A DNA stretch of 32,494 bases, taken from the IMG/VR virus record IMGVR_UViG_3300009431_000080, positions 1-32,494 of that record. One strand, written 5' to 3'. The notes under the pieces were generated by a model. It had not been told where the DNA came from, made no database searches, and saw only the letters and a program-made list of their open reading frames with translations. Positions 29,981 through 32,494 of the stretch are shown piece by piece. The position numbers were made by a program, and so were the translations under genes. This DNA is from a virus. Numbering within the stretch: the first letter of the stretch is position 1; the number at the start of each line of letters is the position of its first letter.

Positions 29981-30196
29981 ATGCCAAAAGTAATTCCGCA
30001 ACACAAAAAGACACGGTTCAGAAAGTATTTGGATCGGAACAAGATTTCGGTAGCGTTTTTAACGTATAAGTCAGGGTTAGCGTATTCGACGATATACAAG
30101 ATCGTGCAGGGGTATTCGCATGGGACAAGTATGTTCACGATCAGGAAGCTCCTGCGTGCATTAAATTGTAAGTTTGAGGATATTTTTGATGTTTAA
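29981..30196 (+). CDS. Cro/CI-type HTH transcriptional regulator, 71 aa
   Basis: The segment KISVAFLTYKSGLAYSTIYK (residues 21-40) followed by IVQGYSHG fits the HTH_XRE/Cro motif: helix 2, turn, recognition helix, then FTIRKLLRALNCKFEDIFDV typical of the helix 4-5 end (LLRALNC..EDIFD). No C-terminal dimerisation domain, so it is Cro-like in size. It has its own promoter with two DnaA boxes. It may bind the dyads at the divergent promoter or the origin repeats; target not shown. Confidence 0.85.
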   Translation: MPKVIPQHKKTRFRKYLDRNKISVAFLTYKSGLAYSTIYKIVQGYSHGTSMFTIRKLLRALNCKFEDIFDV

Positions 30197-30201
30197 TTTA
30201 G

Positions 30202-30217
30202 AACTCGTCTACGAGTT
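30202..30217. other. Stem-loop after the regulator
   Basis: AACTCGT-CT-ACGAGTT, a variant of the replication-arm hairpin family with a shorter loop. It lies after the regulator stop codon, with outer TTTA/TAAA pairing. Confidence 0.6.
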
Positions 30218-30251
30218 TTAAATAAATAATTAAGCCACAGAGCAATTAGCA

Positions 30252-30272
30252 ATAATGGATTTGATCCATTAT
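30252..30272. other. Stem-loop, TTG loop
   Basis: ATAATGGAT at 30252-30260, TTG loop, ATCCATTAT at 30264-30272: 9-bp perfect stem, different stem sequence but tri-loop TTG, the complement of CAA. Confidence 0.6.
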
Positions 30273-30301
30273 CGCAAATAGCGCTAAGGCACAGCAAAAG
30301 T

Positions 30302-30706
30302 ATGGCAGATGAAAAGAACCCGTTTGGGGAGGGGTTTGAGGAGGCGATTCCGTCAGCGTTCATTAAATGGACAGAGGTGGGGCAGCAGTTTAAGGGCATT
30401 TTCATGGACATGGAGGAACGCGAGAGTACGATTAATGGTGAGATGCAGAAGATTTATACGTTTGAGGATGAGAACGGTGACGAGTTCAGGGTAGGGTCAC
30501 GTGGCAAGGTTTTTGATTCAGCGTTAAAAAAGGTTGTTAAGGGTCAGTGGGTCGGGTTCTTGTATGCGAAGGATATTCCGAGTAAGAAGAAGGGGTATAG
30601 CGCGTTCAAGAACATTAAAGTTTATCCTGGACAAGTTGATCCTGGGTATGCGACAAGTATTCCAGAAGACGCATCGTCTTCTGATAGTGCGCCGTTTGAG
30701 GAATAG
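30302..30706 (+). CDS. SSB-like single-strand DNA-binding protein
   Basis: 134 residues. The core (AIPSAFIKWTEVGQQFKGIF, then IYTFEDENGDEFRVGSRGKV and KGQWVGFLYAKDIPSKKKGY) fits an OB-fold, and the C-terminus is acidic and ends DASSSDSAPFEE, like the DDDIPF-type tail by which SSB proteins recruit partners. It would protect single strands during replication and recombination. Located upstream of the nuclease gene. The assignment is by composition and tail, not by a diagnostic motif. Confidence 0.65.
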   Translation: MADEKNPFGEGFEEAIPSAFIKWTEVGQQFKGIFMDMEERESTINGEMQKIYTFEDENGDEFRVGSRGKVFDSALKKVVKGQWVGFLYAKDIPSKKKGYSAFKNIKVYPGQVDPGYATSIPEDASSSDSAPFEE

Positions 30707-30709
30707 GAA

Positions 30710-30730
30710 TTAAGCTCGCAACAAGTTTAA
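30710..30730. other. Stem-loop, CAA loop
   Basis: TTAAGCTCG at 30710-30718, CAA loop, CAAGTTTAA at 30722-30730; one mismatch and one G-U pair. It directly follows the SSB-like gene. Confidence 0.55.
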
Positions 30731-30747
30731 TAAGTGTTCAAGTGTCT

Positions 30748-30830
30748 CCTGCACCCAGTCAGGTAGCCATAACATAACATAAAACGAATCATTGCATAGG
30801 GTTTTACTTCGTTACTTGGCTGGATGTAGG
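30748..30830 (+). other. Long-range RNA stem before the 81-aa gene
   Basis: CCTGCACCCAGTC at 30748-30760 pairs with GGCTGGATGTAGG at 30818-30830 over 13 positions with one mismatch and G-U pairs, enclosing 57 bases. The fold sits in a 165-base gene-free gap between the SSB-like and the 81-residue genes. Confidence 0.5.
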
Positions 30831-30837
30831 AATTAAT

Positions 30838-30864
30838 ATACTGAACTCGTTGCGAGTTTAGTAT
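30838..30864. other. Stem-loop, TTG loop
   Basis: ATACTGAACTCG at 30838-30849, TTG loop, CGAGTTTAGTAT at 30853-30864 with one G-U-type pair. It ends 7 bases before the ATG at 30872, so it is close enough to affect translation. Confidence 0.6.
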
Positions 30865-30871
30865 CACAAAT

Positions 30872-31117
30872 ATGAAGACAACAAAAATTACACAATCAAT
30901 TGGACGTACAATTCAGCTGAACGAGAACGACTACATTAAACTCCATATTAGCCGTGAAGCGGAGATTGGGTTCATATACGATGCTGTGACAGACGCAGTC
31001 ACTGAGGAAGATCCAGTGCACTGTCAGCAAGATTTATTCAAGCAAATTAAAAAAGAATTAAACCAGCAGGCGAAAGATTTGCTTGCAAAAGCGTATGATA
31101 AAACCCACAATCACTAA
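30872..31117 (+). CDS. Hypothetical protein, 81 aa
   Basis: An alpha/beta small protein: MKTTKITQSIGRTIQLNEND, then YIKLHISREAEIGFIYDAVT and a charged helix KKELNQQAKDLLAKAYDKTH. The family is not recognised. It overlaps the nuclease gene start by 23 bases, so it is coupled with it. May be a partner of the nuclease, on position only. Confidence 0.6.
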   Translation: MKTTKITQSIGRTIQLNENDYIKLHISREAEIGFIYDAVTDAVTEEDPVHCQQDLFKQIKKELNQQAKDLLAKAYDKTHNH

Positions 31118-31910
31118 ATTAAACTACTACGACGACACGACGTATATTAGCAACAGCATGATCGGCGACTATCTAAAGAGTCCAGAGTATTACAAGAAAA
31201 AACATGTTGACAAACTTATACCTCCACACGAGACCTCGCAGATGCAGTTGGGTAGCGCGGTGGACTGTATAGTGACAGAGGGAATGTCAGAGTTCAACAA
31301 GAGGTATGCGTTAAAAGTACTGAAGCGTGACGCGCCAGAATTGTTTGAGGAGAACAAGTCGTCGAACAAGGTCATTTTGAGTGAGGAGAACTGGTTGAAA
31401 GCGGGGAAGATGGCAGAGGTGGCGATGCGTCAGCCTGCGTATCAATGGTTGGTGAAGAATAAGTGTGTTATGCAACCGATATTGCAGGGCGAGATTGACG
31501 GCATTAAAGTTAAGGGCCGACCGGATTTCTTGACAGTTATTGGCGACACAGCGTATATAGACGATTTAAAGACTACGAGTTCGGTGAATGAGAAGAAGTA
31601 TATGTTTCATAGCTTTGAGTTCGGATACTTTCGGCAGGCGTGCATGTATAAGGAGCTTGTGTTACAGAGTTATCCTGCTGTGCGGTTAGTTGTTAATCGG
31701 CACTTGGTAATTACGCGGGGCACGGATATTTATGATGTGGAGGTATTCTTACTGGATGGCAACCGTGTGAACAAGGAGATGATTACGATTAAGTTGGTGC
31801 TGGAGCAGATTAAACGAGAGAATTTTGAGCCAAAGCTAAGGAAGTGGGAGGACGCGCGGGTAATTGGCACAGAGAAACAATTTGGAGAGTATGAGTTATT
31901 AGAACTTTAA
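31095..31910 (+). CDS. PD-(D/E)XK exonuclease, RecE/DUF3799-like
   Basis: Preferred start ATG at 31095 (MIKPTITKLNYYDDTTYISN), 271 residues; a TTG start four codons earlier is also open. Residues about 51-61 LGSAVDCIVTE are the usual N-terminal motif of RecB/RecE-like nucleases. GEIDGIKVKGRPDF (132-145) holds Asp144, and YIDDLKTT (154-161) gives the Asp-x-Lys catalytic pair. FRQACMYKE (179-187) matches the conserved Gln/Tyr motif. It would resect DNA ends for phage recombination, next to an SSB-like protein. No single-strand annealing protein is seen in the window. Confidence 0.88.
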   Translation: MIKPTITKLNYYDDTTYISNSMIGDYLKSPEYYKKKHVDKLIPPHETSQMQLGSAVDCIVTEGMSEFNKRYALKVLKRDAPELFEENKSSNKVILSEENWLKAGKMAEVAMRQPAYQWLVKNKCVMQPILQGEIDGIKVKGRPDFLTVIGDTAYIDDLKTTSSVNEKKYMFHSFEFGYFRQACMYKELVLQSYPAVRLVVNRHLVITRGTDIYDVEVFLLDGNRVNKEMITIKLVLEQIKRENFEPKLRKWEDARVIGTEKQFGEYELLEL

Positions 31911-31944
31911 TAAACAACATAAAAACGTATGAAAAAAGTTATTT
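31905..31944 (+). repeat. 40-bp direct repeat, copy 1
   Basis: Matches 32376-32415 with one mismatch. It includes the leader AAAAACGT-ATG and the first MKKVI codons of the 31-residue gene. Confidence 0.85.
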
Positions 31945-32024
31945 GTAGAGACAAAGTGGTTGAGGCAATAATACAAGTAGCTAAGAAAAGGGCTGCTTTA
32001 AGGGAGGGAGATTATGTAGTATGA
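31929..32024 (+). CDS. Small basic protein, 31 aa
   Basis: Reads MKKVICRDKVVEAIIQVAKK and ends RAALREGDYVV. It overlaps the next gene by ATGA. GGGAGGGAG lies inside its last codons at a good distance from the next ATG. Its 5' end lies in the 40-bp repeat shared with the lipoprotein gene. No family recognised. Confidence 0.5.
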   Translation: MKKVICRDKVVEAIIQVAKKRAALREGDYVV

Positions 32025-32242
32025 CAAAAAAAGATTTATTAAAGAGGATTGATGTTTTGAATACACGCATGGGAAAAGTAGAAGATGCTGTTTTTAGCAC
32101 ATATTCTTTGTTTGATAGTGTTACTCCTATAAAAAAATCTAAATTTGAGAAACTATTTGACGAACTATACGATTATCTAGGCATTGAAAGAAAACACATT
32201 GAAGAGGGACATAAATTAATTAAAAAGAGTGGTAAAAAATAA
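32021..32242 (+). CDS. Hypothetical protein, 73 aa
   Basis: Charged helical protein (MTKKDLLKRIDVLNTRMGKV, then SKFEKLFDELYDYLGIERKH). No family recognised. Strong GGGAGGGAG upstream and ATGA overlap with the preceding small gene. Confidence 0.6.
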   Translation: MTKKDLLKRIDVLNTRMGKVEDAVFSTYSLFDSVTPIKKSKFEKLFDELYDYLGIERKHIEEGHKLIKKSGKK

Positions 32243-32399
32243 CTACTGGTTCAAATACTTAAGGGGTAGTTATCTGTATGCAGGTTGCATACTCCCTGAC
32301 AGGTTCGTTATCATTCAATCCCTTGCCTGACGGCAAAGACAATCGTTGGAGGGGGTGATGACGGCTTGTTGGGGGCTTTAATAAATAACATAAAAACGT
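32243..32399. other. Gene-free stretch with a GTATGCA stem-loop
   Basis: GTATGCA at 32276-32282 pairs with TGCATAC at 32286-32292 around GGT, and TTGCC/GGCAA at about 32323-32335 forms another short stem. The rest has G-rich runs. No gene is seen. The right side merges into the second copy of the 40-bp repeat. Confidence 0.5.
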
Positions 32400-32415
32400 A
32401 TGAAAAAAGTTATTT
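32376..32415 (+). repeat. 40-bp direct repeat, copy 2
   Basis: One mismatch to 31905-31944. Here it forms the leader and start of the lipoprotein gene. Confidence 0.85.
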
Positions 32416-32494
32416 TATGTGTGGTTGTATTGGCATTAGTGCTAATTTCAAGTGGGTGTGCTATAAAAGGATCATCAGATAATGTAATGGAAAA
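32400..32494 (+). CDS. Lipoprotein, 3' end outside window
   Basis: The protein starts MKKVILCVVVLALVLISSGC, a typical lipoprotein signal peptide: Lys-Lys, a hydrophobic segment and a lipobox ending in Cys20. The leader AAAAACGT-ATG and first codons come from the 40-bp repeat. A phage-encoded lipoprotein could act in superinfection exclusion or be an outer-membrane spanin partner, but only 31 residues are visible. It continues past the window. Confidence 0.7.
   Translation, partial: MKKVILCVVVLALVLISSGCAIKGSSDNVME

Noticed and set aside
32276-32340. tRNA-like GGTTCG...TCAATCCC segment
   Set aside because: No matching acceptor stem or anticodon arm could be assembled; only short stems are present.

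Overview
This window is a piece of a tailed double-stranded DNA bacteriophage genome of the HK97-capsid type, most likely a short-tailed (podovirus-like) phage or prophage from an uncultured bacterium. The left 23.8 kb runs leftward (minus strand) and carries packaging, capsid, tail and lysis genes. The right 8.5 kb runs rightward (plus strand) and carries small accessory, replication, recombination and regulatory genes. The two arms diverge from a promoter region at about 23.79-23.96 kb. A bacterial host is indicated by sigma-70-type promoters and six perfect DnaA boxes (TTATCCACA). The host genus cannot be told from this sequence. Most minus-strand genes lack a Shine-Dalgarno site and have A-rich leaders instead (for example AAAAAAT-ATG).

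Minus arm, in transcription order from right to left: small terminase, large terminase, portal, a cluster of small unknown proteins, a Met-Pro-start small basic protein overlapping one of them, scaffold, decoration protein and major capsid protein. Next come a 905-residue repeat-rich structural protein, a 183-residue structural protein and a 1120-residue fibre-like protein. A lysis-like cassette follows: an XhlA-like membrane protein, two small membrane proteins, a zinc ribbon, a papain-like cysteine peptidase and another small membrane protein. The arm ends with a head-tail adaptor candidate, a tail nozzle/stabilisation candidate, a tail protein with a DNRLRE-like adhesion domain, and two small unknowns, the last cut by the window edge. 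No tape-measure or tail-tube gene is seen.

Plus arm: five small or unknown genes (two of them zinc ribbons), then about 1 kb of non-coding DNA that looks like a replication origin. It holds GGTGGTAGATGAA repeats in direct and inverted orientation around an AT-rich tract, two DnaA boxes and a strong promoter. The promoter drives a structured leader ahead of an SF3 (D5/P4-type) helicase. Downstream are a stand-alone DnaG-type CHC2 zinc-finger protein, an unknown gene, a phage-type Dam adenine methyltransferase, a Cro/CI-type regulator with its own promoter, an SSB-like protein, an unknown, a PD-(D/E)XK (RecE-like) nuclease, small genes, and the start of a lipoprotein.

The most unusual features are non-coding: the iteron-like origin; a helicase leader whose four complementary segments are ordered A-B-A'-B' (pseudoknot or switch); a family of stem-loops with different stems but the same CAA/TTG tri-loop at the junctions of the replication genes; and DnaA boxes placed next to promoters. 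Together they suggest replication tied to host DnaA and regulated at the RNA level.
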